Shown here in pieces: positions 26,358 through 38,466 of a DNA stretch of 64,000 nt. The stretch spans positions 124,001 to 188,000 of the forward strand of contig NOWV01000068.1 of the NCBI GenBank assembly GCA_003344405.1, given 5' to 3'. This stretch comes from Trichoplax sp. H2 (taxonomy: Eukaryota; Placozoa; Uniplacotomia; Trichoplacea). A program made the translations under genes and the position numbers. The notes under the pieces are model-generated. The model had not been told where the DNA came from, made no database searches, and saw only the letters and a list, made by a program, of their open reading frames with translations. Position 1 is the first letter of the stretch. The number at the start of each line of letters is the position of its first letter.

Positions 26358-27751
26358 CTAAGATGCCTTAGTTGCACGAGTGTAAATGACTTGTGCGTGG
26401 TGTTTGTCTATAACTTTGATTAGTCCTTTCTGTTGTAATTCCTGCAAGGCACGCTTAGCCAATGAAATACGTATTTTCAGTCTTTCTGATACGACAGATG
26501 GAGTAATAAGTTTGTAACTAGGAATTTCCTTGTAAAGCTTGTCGTAGGTAGCCTTGTCGAATAATACCAAGTTGTTCAGCTTATCGCGAGCTTTAACTTT
26601 TGACCATTTCTACAAATAGAAGGAAACATAACAGAAGTAAATTAATCTCACGATTTGTTCAAGTTCATTGCTAGCTCAAATATTCCACGTTGTGATACTG
26701 TAACGACTAAATCGTTAACTAATCAATGTAAGAATTCCATTTACTGCAGTAGAAACTTTATGTCCAGGAGATATAAATGAGTTACTGCATTACCTTACAT
26801 GACATCTGACTACTGTACATCACTTTCTTGTTTCAACTTGAATATCGCAGTAGTTATCCGCGAATAATTATTACCGATACTAGCAACTAGAAAATACAGT
26901 ACTGTACTGTATAGTACAACTTTTATAGAAGGACTGGTGTCCCAATCGTTTACTCTGTGTGCATCAGGAAATACATCGATACAGTCATATTGAGAATGGA
27001 TCAGTACAATTATGAATATACCTTCTTTTTGGCTTTTCCACCACCAGACGCAGCTTTGGCCTTTTGATCCTTACTCTTTATCGGCTTTTTTGGAGGCTAA
27101 ACGATGGTATAACAGAAAAAGAATCACTTTGACTTTTTGCATATTACCATTCCCATGACAAAATATAGTACAGGTACAAGCACATAAAAATAAAGCGTGG
27201 ACTACATCTATGATAGGAAATATGCATTCAGGAATAAACTGTTCATCATTTCAACATAACGTAATAAGAAGGCAACATTGTACTTTCTAGGACTATCTTT
27301 GATTGGGGGGATACATGAACTAAAGTACGAGTATACTGAGAACTGGACAGTCAGCTCATCCGTTTTTTCGCATGGAAAGGATGAAAAATGTCCTTAAAAT
27401 GAGTTTTCTAAAACTGACTGTGTTATTTCACTACTAATCATACTAGTATTTGTCAAGAGTAAGTTTAGGTTGGCTTTCTTGCATTTTAGAATTCATTATT
27501 GCCAGAGAAAGCATCCCAGTAGGTGCAAGAATTACAATCAGTATAAAGCCATGCACGAAAAGGACTAGGGCACACCATATTCAAGGATGAATATACTGTA
27601 CATTTATCCACAAAATGAACAGAATAAGAAATGGAACTATACCCCTGATACTCAATATTGAATTCATGTTGTATAACGAGCTTTAATTAAGAATAGTATC
27701 AAGTTAAAGGCGTTGGATGGCATAAAAGATTGAAAAAAAAAGGCTTACCAT
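26358..27751 (-). CDS. RPS25: Ribosomal protein eS25
   Basis: Small-subunit ribosomal protein eS25, cytosolic 40S. Three coding exons, 109 aa: 27749-27751 (ATG only, followed by GTAAGC), 27022-27096 and 26358-26609. Exon 2 encodes [20 protein letters not shown] and a lysine tail, the basic N-terminal extension of eS25. Exon 3 encodes [19 protein letters not shown], then [25 protein letters not shown] and [11 protein letters not shown], the conserved winged-helix body. M followed directly by PPKK equals the known eS25 start, which supports the ATG-only exon. Length is slightly under the roughly 125 aa of vertebrate eS25 because the C-terminal tail is short. Confidence 0.96.
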
Positions 27752-29051
27752 AACTACAGATCTCCTCGCAGAACCACCGAACTAGAAAAAAGGCCGAGAT
27801 GAGGTTTGCTTCCTCGTGTTACGCTGAACGTAGCAGATTTACACATGCGTAAAAGAATTGCTGCGAGCAAATAATCTCTGCTACAGTGTAGTACCAGACT
27901 GTGTACTGTAGTGTACAGTACTGTACTGTACTGTACAGTACAGTTCAGTAGTGTTTTCTTTTACCTGGACTGCACTGTGCACTGTGCAGTCCAGCACAGT
28001 ACTGTAAAGTTTCCCGTTACAGTGTACTGTACTGTACTGTACGGTACTGGACTGTACTGTACTGTTCAATTTCTGTCCGACTTCTGAGACAGTAGTCCCT
28101 CCGTTCTTTGTACCGACTAGATGATCAACTTGTCCATTTTTGCGCAAAATGGACAAGTTCTTCTACTGTACTGTACAGTACTTGTACCGACTAGATGATG
28201 GACTTGTTCATTTTGCGCAAAAATGGACAAGTTCTTGTACTCCACTGTACAGTACTTCTACCATGGAGTAACAAAATCTGAACAGAAACTTCCCTTCTAT
28301 GGCGTGATACTATACTGTACTAGACAAGTCTGGACAGTATTGTTGAATGCTGACTGTGCAAATGTGCAGTACAATAACTGCATCATCATTCACCCAGTGC
28401 ATGTTCCAATGTATCGGATTTTGCGATGATGAACGTCAAGGACTACTAGGACTACTAGAAAAAAAAAAAACACACTTTTATCAGTCAGTAGTACACTGTA
28501 TTGTACATGAAGTGTACAATCATGGACTAATCGAAGAAGACCCTTCTCCTTCTGCGAGTAGTCCATGATACAATCTACCAGTATATTGTATATTGAGTAT
28601 ACTGTACTGTACTGTATATCTGATCCGCAATGTCTGGCTCACAGCGTTGGGAGCACTAATAAAAGTCCGGTACAGTAGTCCATGTCCAATTGTCCATGAG
28701 ATGTCTGTCGGTATGAAAATCGTTGATCAGCCTTAATACTGTTAATACTGGAACAGGAGGAGTCGAGGCACGGATTTCAGTGTGACTGACGGACAGACTG
28801 ATTCACCTTGCTGACGTATTTTGCAGTGAATGTTCCAGCCATTGATGCTGAGGTTTTACTAGCACGCGAAGACATGGCGTTGCATCGCCAACCATTGCAA
28901 CTTATTTCATTTTCTTGATGCCCATGGATTGTGCTAGCCTGTAAACTGTAATTACGATACAATTTAGCTCTCCATTTTGAATACTATGAGCTAGAGTATA
29001 CTGTGTGTATATCATTATCATTCAGAACAGTTGCCTTGATCAATAAGTACC
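27752..29051. repeat. TACTGTAC palindrome cluster and hairpins between RPS25 and ZNHIT2
   Basis: The two divergent genes share this 1.3-kb spacer, which therefore contains both promoters. At 27895-28080 and 28590-28620 the DNA consists largely of overlapping TACTGTAC/GTACAGTA words. TACTGTACAGTA equals its own reverse complement. The open frames across it are by-products of the repeat. The duplicated hairpin at 28113-28236 is listed separately. Confidence 0.75.
28113..28236. repeat. Tandemly duplicated perfect hairpin
   Basis: At 28127-28159, AACTTGTCCATTTT and AAAATGGACAAGTT form 14-bp perfect arms around TGCGC. About 75 bp later (28202-28235) a second, slightly imperfect copy with GCGC at its centre follows. 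Each is preceded by the same ACCGACTAGATGAT leader (28113 and 28187). The unit is thus a tandem duplication of a leader plus a cruciform-forming palindrome, set inside the TACTGTAC cluster. Confidence 0.8.
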
Positions 29052-32000
29052 ATGGATGATATTAAAATCACCGAAACCGAAGGCTCCATTGGTAAACAGG
29101 ATCGAATTTGCGAACTGTAAGATAACTGGCTTGGTTATTTCTTACTTACTGTACAAATGGACCTAATTTAACTTTCAGAATAGCTTAAGCATCTGCAGTA
29201 TCATTATTGTACACTAGCTTAATGCAGTCATGGACTGTAGTCTACTGTAGTATGCAAGTTAGTGTAGCGTGTTGTCCAGTCAATATAAATATTCGTAAGA
29301 ATAGAGCTCGATGTATTTCTTTGCATAGTGTAGCGTGTTGTCCATTGAATAGAAATGCTCGTCAGAATAGAGCTCGACGTATTCCTTGTATAGTGCATTA
29401 TGATTGGAAATTATAATGCTCAGGTAGTATGTATACAGTGAAATGGACCTTTGTGAAATAATTATTCTTGGCAAAATGTGCTTAGGCGGCTAGATTATCC
29501 TTAAACGAAAGACTTTTGAAATCATTTTATGTCAACGCTTCTATTATAATGTGAATAATGGATATATCATTGATTGAAATAGGTGCAGGAAATGTTATTC
29601 TCGTTACACATGCCCGCGATGTAACATCAATTACTGTTCATTACAATGCTATAAATGCCAGGTAAAATGCCAGGACTTTACTATAACCTGTGGTAAAGAT
29701 AGATACGCGTCTTTTAAAGCTCACAATATATCTAAACTACAGTATTAGAAATGCTCTTACAGACAAGCATTTCTGAAAATTGATCGAAATGCAAATGAAT
29801 TTGATGACTGTATCAGAAAGTCCTATTAGCGGTCAAATAAGCTGTTAAAGTATACCATATATGGCCATATTAGGGCGCTAACTAAATTGTATCTCTTATC
29901 TGCATAAAATGATAGAAGCACCAACAATGTTCTGAAGTATTTTATAAGGATCATGTTATGGAAGAGTTAAAAAATAATCGTGCTAGGTGAACCTTCATAA
30001 CACCATACAATAATACTCGTATATCACTGTATCTTCATTTTGAAGAAATAATTTGCAACAGTGTACTATTGATACATTCAGAATGATATAAACTTTCAAC
30101 TTGCTAATTTGTGTCTTTCTATATGTTACAGTCAAGATGACAAAGAAAAAATTCTCAATATTCTGCAAAGGCTCAATGAAAGTGAATCTATGCACGAGGG
30201 TATGCATACATACATATTCATCAACCATGCTTAGTCTATTTCTTCGTAAATTACAATTATGGGACATCTCCTCTAACTATGAGTAATACGTTGTAAAAGA
30301 ACTATCGTTCGATAATTTCAAAATGATGTAATAATGGCTATATATTAAACCGAAACCATCAACTATGATCATTAGAGGACTCGGATGGTTTATCCCTATC
30401 TGAAAGATTGTCAGATTTAAATCTAGGTATGGTATCTTTAAAGACTGAATGAAATTTTTCACCAGTATAATATGATAATGCTTTTAACTATATCGCATAT
30501 AGACAAAGATCTCAATGTAGTCTGGGAAAAGTTGAGCGAAAAAGAGAAGCAAGACTTTGAGCAATGTCTTACTAATGGCGACATAAGTAGATTAATATCG
30601 CTGTGGCAACCGTGGTGGCGAACTAATGTAGCAAAGGTATTACCTTAAATATGTAAATTTACCGTAAATCGTGGTGTAATAGGCAACTTTAAACATCTTT
30701 TAACGTATTATTTTATAATAAAAGGGTGAGAGAATCAAGGTTGTCGATAACGACGATGATGGAAAATCGCAAGTGAAGCAAAATGGTCTTTTACCAAAAC
30801 TTCATCGAGATTTTTTAAGTCCAGAATCAATTGGCAATGTATGCAAGCTATAGATTACGCATTACATATTCGTACTGTATACTATGATAATTTCATAGGA
30901 ATATAGAATAATCATATTTAGCTCCATTAATATAGCTGAGAACTGAACTATTTTCTTTCATCATCAGGTACCCGCTGCGAAAGAAATACAGTATAACCTG
31001 ATAAATATATTGTATCTTTTTATCTTGTCATCTTTGTAATAACTTTCTATTAAACTTGATATGCTATTATGGCTACGTTCATGGATAAGTACTGCAACTG
31101 TTTTGAGGATATAAGAATTAACAAAAATATCAGATATTCATACGCTTATACTTGTCGCCTATTTAACGGTGGTCACTTTGATAATCCATTGGAAAGCATT
31201 CAGGTACCAAAAGAATGAATGAAGCTCGACTAGTTCTAAACAATTGAGTCGTACTGTATAGATATCACATTATACGTATTGCAATCATTTTAGGTCATTT
31301 TTCAAATCAGTAATGTACTGAAAGAAAATGCTGTGTACCAAGAAGCAACATCAGCGCTTCATTACGCGATACGAGCTGTTGAAAACGTGAGTTAAATAAT
31401 ACTTTCTACGCAAAGTTATTACACTGCAGGTATACGACTTGATCTTATATCAATAGAAATAAATTGGCGACTCTTAACTTTTTAGAATAAGGTTATATAT
31501 AATTCAGCTGAATTCTCAATGGCAATCATAGATGACGTACATGATATTTTAAGTAAGCAACAAATGACGGAAAATGGAAAATGTTCTTTTACTATGCTTG
31601 CTTTATCTGATTTATACCGACTGTCCGAGATTGCACGGAAAACTTTAACCAACGGTACTAATGGTAAATGTTTGCTTTTACATATCACACTGTTTGAAGC
31701 AGTTATAAATTTGACGATGAGTACTGACTGTATCTCCGCTCTATAACCTTAGCATCTACTGCAATCAATAATGGTATTATTACTAGTAAAATCCTTTGGT
31801 ATGCTAAGAAGAAAATCTACTTCTATCTTTCGTGGGCGTCAAAAAGATCGAATGATTTCATGTCCATAGCGACTACTATTTTGCTCGAACGAGGTTCATA
31901 TTTAATTTTGTTATTATGTACAGCAGCGCAAATTGGCTTAACTTGCAAATATAACGCCATCATTTGATCTATTAATTGATGTTGTGTTGAAATACTTTAG

Positions 32001-32107
32001 ATAACCTGAAATTATTACTAAATCAACACGAAGGTCTCAAGAGAAAAGTAGAAGACGTTATGCATAATAAAGCACCGAGATTCAGAAAGCTTGTAGAGGA
32101 GTTATAA
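29052..32107 (+). CDS. ZNHIT2: ZNHIT2, zf-HIT protein
   Basis: HIT zinc-finger protein; in other animals it works with R2TP/RUVBL chaperones in assembling complexes such as U5 snRNP. Thirteen exons in continuous phase give 404 aa: 29052-29116, 29583-29661, 29916-29986, 30132-30199, 30376-30426, 30503-30636, 30725-30838, 30968-31011, 31134-31203, 31294-31386, 31486-31663, 31753-31893, 32001-32107. The zinc finger spans exons 1-3: ICELCRKC, YTCPRCNINYCSLQCY, then KHQQCSEVFYKDHV. Further blocks match the family: SDGLSLSERLSDLNL, a DFEQCL..GDISRLISLW segment ending QPWWR, YNLINILYSYAYTCRLFNG, and the C-terminal YFYLSWAS segment. Length equals that of vertebrate ZNHIT2. The model puts two extra residues (CQ) before the KHQQC ligands, so the end of exon 2 deserves transcript support. 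The upstream spacer is shared head-to-head with RPS25. Confidence 0.9.
29261..29395. repeat. 65-bp tandem duplication in ZNHIT2 intron 1
   Basis: A unit beginning AGTGTAGCGTGTTGTCCA at 29261 recurs at about 29326, each time followed by a diverged copy of CGT(A/C)AGAATAGAGCTCGA. It lies wholly within intron 1 and creates a small open frame that I do not regard as a gene. Confidence 0.7.
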
Positions 32108-32490
32108 AGTAAATTTCAATAGAAATTTGTTAAGCTAGCCCTAATTATGAGTATAAGTCGGTAATTTATTGAACTACATACATATATCATTCGATGTATT
32201 ATTGTACAAATTATCTAGATTCGATTGTATAAAAGGAATAATAGTAAACATTAATAATATCATTTTAAGCTTATATTTCGATGTGTCCATATCTTCCAAT
32301 ATATACACCATTGTACGCGTAGGTAGATTTACGTCATATTTATACGATAAACTGACCATTAAATCTAATCGTTATCGATGATAACGATCCGAAATTGTCA
32401 GTATCAACGTAAAAATTGTACAATATCTACTATTAGACTACATTTTTCATGATATAAATATTAAAATTTGATATTATATCAAAATACTAG

Positions 32491-33181
32491 CTAGCTCTAT
32501 CAATTTTCACTAATTTCTGCATTCAAGATTTATCATTAGAAATTTGTAAGGCGCTTTATGTAAGTTACATGGAGTCCATTGTATCGTAAATATAGTATAT
32601 TATACAGTATATATATATATATATACACACATTTTCACTATGGTAAATTTAGAAAAGTGGTCACGGTCAAAACACATAGTTATTGTTTCAAGCTTTGACT
32701 TTCAAGATATCACTGATACATATTAGAACTATAGCTACTATACATTTTGTATAGGTACCGGTGATTCGGCTATATTGCTCCTATGTGACAGTTTCAACAG
32801 TCTTTTTCCCAGTTTAATATTGTGTTGTTGCAAGTACCGAATCATATCAGCTTGCTTTTCTAGGATATCATCCAGATAATCTGCATCTCTGCTAACGTAA
32901 ATTATAAAACAAAGATTTGAAGGTTAATAAAATTATACTTTTCTTCGAATATAAGATTGACTACATATTTTAAATAACAAAGCAATCCAACAACCACACT
33001 CTGAACACAAATTTAAAAACAGGCATAATTTAGTGATTATCTTCAACGGGTAATGTACTGTACATCAATATTTAGATAATTTACCTAGCTCCGGTAATAA
33101 TTTCGGAATTGTACGGTGCACCACAATTTAAAACATTTTCTTCGTCAAGGTCTGGAAATGGCCGGCGTTTGTTAAATTTGG
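32491..33181. other. Second haplotype copy of the TMEM192 3' end (likely assembly artefact)
   Basis: These 691 bases repeat almost exactly at 33202-33990, on the other side of the 20-N gap. Differences are a 96-bp segment present only in the right copy (33374-33469), two bases of an AT microsatellite, and at least one substitution (CTTCAACGGG versus CTTCAACAGG). The left copy contains the last TMEM192 exon (stop at 32738) and part of the preceding exon, but is cut at the gap before that exon's acceptor. Two alleles placed side by side explain this best. Confidence 0.85.
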
Positions 33182-33201
33182 NNNNNNNNNNNNNNNNNNN
33201 N
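33182..33201. other. Assembly gap of 20 N
   Basis: Twenty unknown bases separate the two near-identical copies of the TMEM192 3' end. Confidence 0.99.
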
Positions 33202-33546
33202 CTAGCTCTATCAATTTTCACTAATTTCTGCATTCAAGATTTATCATTAGAAATTTGTAAGGCGCTTTATGTAAGTTACATGGAGTCCATTGTATCGTAA
33301 ATATAGTATATTATACAGTATATATATATATATATATACACACATTTTCACTATGGTAAATTTAGAAAAGTGGTATCGTTACAACATGGAAATTTTTAGA
33401 GTGTTCATTACATGCAATAATATACAACACCGTATTATATTGCAAATGAATTAAGACTGTTTCGAAAAGTCACGGTCAAAACACATAGTTATTGTTTCAA
33501 GCTTTGACTTTCAAGATATCACTGATACATATTAGAACTATAGCTA

Positions 33547-35402
33547 CTATACATTTTGTATAGGTACCGGTGATTCGGCTATATTGCTCCTATGTGACAG
33601 TTTCAACAGTCTTTTTCCCAGTTTAATATTGTGTTGTTGCAAGTACCGAATCATATCAGCTTGCTTTTCTAGGATATCATCCAGATAATCTGCATCTCTG
33701 CTAACGTAAATTATAAAACAAAGATTTGAAGGTTAATAAAATTATACTTTTCTTCGAATATAAGATTGACTACATATTTTAAATAACAAAGCAATCCAAC
33801 AACCACACTCTGAACACAAATTTAAAAACAGGCATAATTTAGTGATTATCTTCAACAGGTAATGTACTGTACATCAATATTTAGATAATTTACCTAGCTC
33901 CGGTAATAATTTCGGAATTGTACGGTGCACCACAATTTAAAACATTTTCTTCGTCAAGGTCTGGAAATGGCCGGCGTTTGTTAAATTTGGTGACATAAAC
34001 TAATAATAAGGATAGAAATTAGGTCAGCCTAAGGTTACACTTTGTTCAAAAAATTCTCATTACCACACGATATTATCATTTCTAGCTAATTTTACGATGA
34101 AAATGAATCAACTTGAATTGCAATTTTTGACATAAAGAAATTCAGATTTAAAAGCGATCGCTATTAAATAGGGTTGAAGGCATTAAATACAAAAATGGCA
34201 TGCTTCCGGTAGACTATTAAAGCAGTGCAATGGTAATAATTTGGACTTCAAGTTACTTTCGATATTTATCAAAGTATATAGCCTAATAATACACTGGCAA
34301 TTAACAATTGAGCTTCTTACCTATGTAATAGATAATACATGGTAAACACACTGCAACTTCAATGGAAGCAAAAATTTCTACATAATGATAAGGTTTCAAT
34401 ACTTTGGTAGGCACTGTATCATATATGCCAAGCATTAGCAACATTGCAGCATTACCTAAATAATTTTGTCCAACATTTCTAAGCATTAATACTGATAGCA
34501 TGTCACATTTTGTACGAAATTTATTTTGATAAGAAAATTAATGAATATATATATACATAGCTAATACTGCCTTACCAGTAGATAAACAGTAGAAAGGAAC
34601 TCGTCTAATGTGCCTAGTTTTTCTGTAACATTTAAGATAACCATGATTGCGAGACAATCGATGATAAAATTGTAGTGTACCATCGATGATGGCAACAATT
34701 AACCATAAGCCAGAGTGAAACATTGCGAGTAAACTAAACTGCGGGTAATGACCGCGTGTTATTTTTTTGGTAAGCGCGAATGGAAATGCGAATACCGCAA
34801 CTTCAAATATAATCTAAGATGAAATCATGGTCGGTTGAGTAATAAGTATTACTAGCTTTCGTGCGACACTGGCAATTTGAGTGTTGCAGCTTATCGTATA
34901 ATTCTAATTAGTTCTATGTATTAATTACTACAGCTAGATTTTAAATCTTTTCATGTTCTTCTTACCAGTAATAATCCTTCAAGTACCATTAACCAAACAG
35001 TAGGTAACGTGCTGAATCGTTGATGTGGAGTTGTCAAAACTGCGGTATCAGCTGAACTTAACATACTTTCAGCGTTAACTTCAGTAATATCGGCAGATAG
35101 ATGTCCAGCATCAGCATCAGCATCAAAAAAGTATCCCTAGATAATGGATAAAATAAATTTTCATTATGTAGGGTCCTTACAAAAGTTACAGTTGGATAGC
35201 TGCGATGAAAGTGATGACGATCAGGTCTATGGTAAAGTTATCTCGATATCCCGGCATACATATTTTCTATCATAGGTCTTTATGCATATATAGCTGCATT
35301 TAACAACAGTAGCATCTTGCAACACGTACAGCATATTTTCATAACTCATTTATTGAAAGGTTACGATAGAGCCATACGAATAGGGACGCTCACATTTACC
35401 AT
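33547..35402 (-). CDS. TMEM192: TMEM192, lysosomal/late-endosomal membrane protein
   Basis: Multi-pass protein of lysosome membranes; molecular function poorly defined. Supported exons: 34966-35136, 34576-34813, 34321-34491, 33894-33999 and 33547-33700 (stop 33547-33549), all in phase. Seen: acidic N-terminus (FFDADADAGHLSADITEV), HQRFSTLPTVWLMV (TM1), then FHSGLWLIVAI with QFYHRLSRNHGY and RKTRHIRRV, which follow the human 'QYHHSKIRNRGY...RSTRHLKR' block; a third and fourth hydrophobic segment; KFNKRRPFPD; and a C-terminal helix DDILEKQADMIRYLQQHNIK matching the family's coiled-coil tail. The first exon is uncertain. Exon 2 starts in phase 0, and the nearest fitting candidate is an ATG at 35400-35402 followed directly by GTAAAT, giving M-GYFF and 280 aa (human 271). 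If it is wrong, the gene starts further upstream. A partial duplicate lies at 32738-33181. Confidence 0.88.
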
Positions 35403-38400
35403 CAAATACGAATAAATTGATCTGATTTCAAAAGCCACTAATATCTACTATATTAACAAGCAATGTTATCATCGGTATATCAAGAAATCATCAGACAGAA
35501 TATATGCAATCTTGAATGAAGCGAGCACTTCTAGATTCTTCTCAAGTAATGTATGAATTGATCTAAAATTTGTTTACGAGTACAGTACTGTCATGTAGTG
35601 TCAAAACATAAAAATGGCAGGATTATCTGACCGTGATGACGGATGGACAGCTTATTACATTACCGTATTTCATCGATCTTGTCTCTCTTAATCTAGGAAG
35701 GGATTGATAAGATCGATTCAATGCTCATACACTGATTGATGGCAAGTAGATAATCATCTCCAATGATCGTGATTTGATCCAGTTTCATGATGCTACTACC
35801 GTTACAACTCCAGTAGCAAGGAGCAACAAATATTGATGTAGTCCACCGCGATATATCGCACGCTGATGCATTCGTAGGCGTACAAATTTTACTGTTTACG
35901 TCATCCCTAACTAATAGACTTTTCTACCTGCTGTGTTCTATTGGTAAAGTTGAATTTAGAGTAAAGCTTTCGCTTCAATGTTATTACTCTAGCGCGCTAC
36001 TGTACTGTACTGTATGAGTCAGATTGGCACATACTAACGACTAGCAGTCTCCTATAGCACAGGTTATTTTAACACCTTTTGTGATCTTTCTGATTTCAAC
36101 ATGAATATTTATCAACTGAAGTGAAATAGTTTTTAGTAATCCAACTCGTTTTACTAGCTCCACGGTTAAGACAGTTGGGGTACATTCACCAATTAACTGT
36201 AGGCATATCAAATGTACACAGCCAATGCTATCGGAAAATGGAATCATCAAAGGGAAATCTTTCATGATGAAATATGTATGAGCTAATGTAGAATATGGAT
36301 ATTGTAGTAACAATCCTATAAGGCTATAATGATAGCAGAAGGCGAGATGAACATGAATCTAAAAGGTACAATATGAATAAGTTGGCATCAAGAGCAGTTG
36401 CATTGATGTTGTCATTTCATTGAAAATTGTTGTACAACTGTACAAGTTGTACAGTATTAACAAGCGTTGATGTGCACAAGAAGTTGGCTCATCTCGAGCT
36501 CTACTGTAGACTGTACAGGTAGAGTAGTTGTATTTAGTCGATAAGTGCCTACCCCGAGCTTTTTATCGTCGCCTAAACTGACCATGACTTGATAGGAAAC
36601 TGTTTGAAAGCTGATAAAAAGGAAGATAAATAAATTATTTGCATGATCATCGTCATCATCATCATTATTTTAATCCGTTAACAGCATTGAATCAATCGAT
36701 TAGCTGACGCCGTCGTGGCATATTGATATGTAGTACCTCAACAAGGCAAAAGCGATGTTATGGATATCTGTACCACTGGTTGGATTTAATCAAGATCTAC
36801 CACCCAATGACTTCCTTGGGATGAAAGGTGATCGCTTCTTTCCTAAAAGAAATATGTAAGAAATGGAACGGACTCAAAGTTGTACAATTTAATGCAGGCT
36901 CTTGCCAATGCGAATACTTGTCGTTTATCCTTCCACTCTTTGACAAGACTGTATACAGGATCGATGACATTATACAGTACAGTATTGAATTAAATTAATA
37001 TAGAATTCATTATCAATTCCAGTAAGTCTCAACTTCATCGGCACTGACGCGGCTTCACATGTACACCGTACATGATACTGTACGGTACAGTACAGGATAA
37101 ATAGTACTGTACTGTGCGGTGGGGTCTGAGCAAGACGTTCGGTATGGTTGACGGTCCTGTATGTGAGGTGTGATTTTCGATGAATGACTGTGACTAGCAT
37201 GTGACGTCTTTTCCGTACGTACTGTGCGGTACTGTACAATGTACTGTCCAGTACAGTACAGTGTACTGTACATACTGTACAGTACAGTACCGTTGTCAGG
37301 CTTTTGGATTTTTCAGCGTACTGTACAGTACAGTACGGTACTGTACATTTTAGTGTACAGTACAATCCGACAGCAACATTCATTGGTCAGATTCTACTGT
37401 TGACAATGACTTGACGTTGACTCAAGTAAAAGGGTGAAGTGAAATAAGTGTGAAACCATGGTGTGAGCCTACGCTCCGAACTACGGTAAATCCCAGAGGG
37501 ATTAATAATGTAGTAGTCCATGAGTGGGACCTTCCAATAGACATCTCCTATGGGCCCAGCGTACTGTACTGTACTTCCGTGTCGCTGTACAGTACTTTAC
37601 AGTGTATAGTGTACAGTACAGTACTGTACAGTCAGGCGGTGTCACCATCGTTAAATCCCAGAGAGATTAATAATGTACTGTACTGTAGAAGTCCATGACT
37701 GGAACCTTCCAATAGATGTCTCCTATGGGCCCAGCGTACTTCCGTGTACAGTAGTGTACACTGTACAGTGTAAACCAGTTCCAATCAGAGTACTTTAAGA
37801 TGCCCTAAAATCACGAGAGTGAATAAAAATGGAACAAAAATTATACCAATATAAAGCTGAATATCTGTATGTATAGAATTTGAGGCAAGTTTTGCAGCTT
37901 GACTACAATTTATTTTGCCTAATAGCACTGTAAAGAGAACTGGTTCATATCGCACAGTGTACAGTACAGTGTACAGGAGTGTACTGTACTGTACTGTACA
38001 GTCAGACGGTGTCACCATCGTTCACAGTCAGTGCCTCATGACTCATGTCCTACTGTTACATACTAGTACAGTACTGTACTGTAGTGCATTATACGTACTG
38101 TACAATACTGTACAGTACAGTACTGTATATCACGCATTTTTTTTCTTTTTTTTCTTTTACCACGACGCGCTGCGCTACAGTATATACTCTACAGTACATC
38201 AAACACTACCGTACAGTATACTGTACTGTACAGTACTGTACAGTACAGAGAAAGTGTACCGTGCAGATGAGTACAAATTGCTGTTATGTACAGAGACTTT
38301 CTACTATCATTAGCCCTGTCATTTTGAGGCACATTCTGTGAAATCTACGACTGCGACAAAGTCGAATCATTTTCCATCTCCACTACTGTATCTACAGTCA

Positions 38401-38466
38401 AGAATCTCAACCAAAAGATACTTTATTAGTTATACGTACTTGAAAAATAGTCTATGAACTGAATAA
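35403..38466. repeat. 3-kb repeat-rich spacer with dense TACTGTAC palindromes
   Basis: No supported gene. From about 36960 to 37380 and 37555 to 38275 the sequence is dominated by GTACTGTACAGTAC-like words on both strands, which generates several open frames rich in Y, T, V, L and C residues that are artefacts. Also present: a direct repeat pair (37487-37565 and 37652-37740, sharing TAAATCCCAGAG and CTCCTATGGGCCCAGCGTACT) and a repeated GTCAG(G/A)CGGTGTCACCATCGTT at 37630 and 37998. The TMEM192 and DDX6 promoters lie at its two ends. Confidence 0.75.

Noticed and set aside
33109-33300. Frame spanning the run of N
   Set aside because: Crosses an assembly gap and is antisense to TMEM192 exons.
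36970-38341. Several open frames of 70-137 codons rich in Y, T, V, L and C residues
   Set aside because: They coincide with TACTGTAC words, which encode such residues in every frame and on both strands; no splice or domain evidence.
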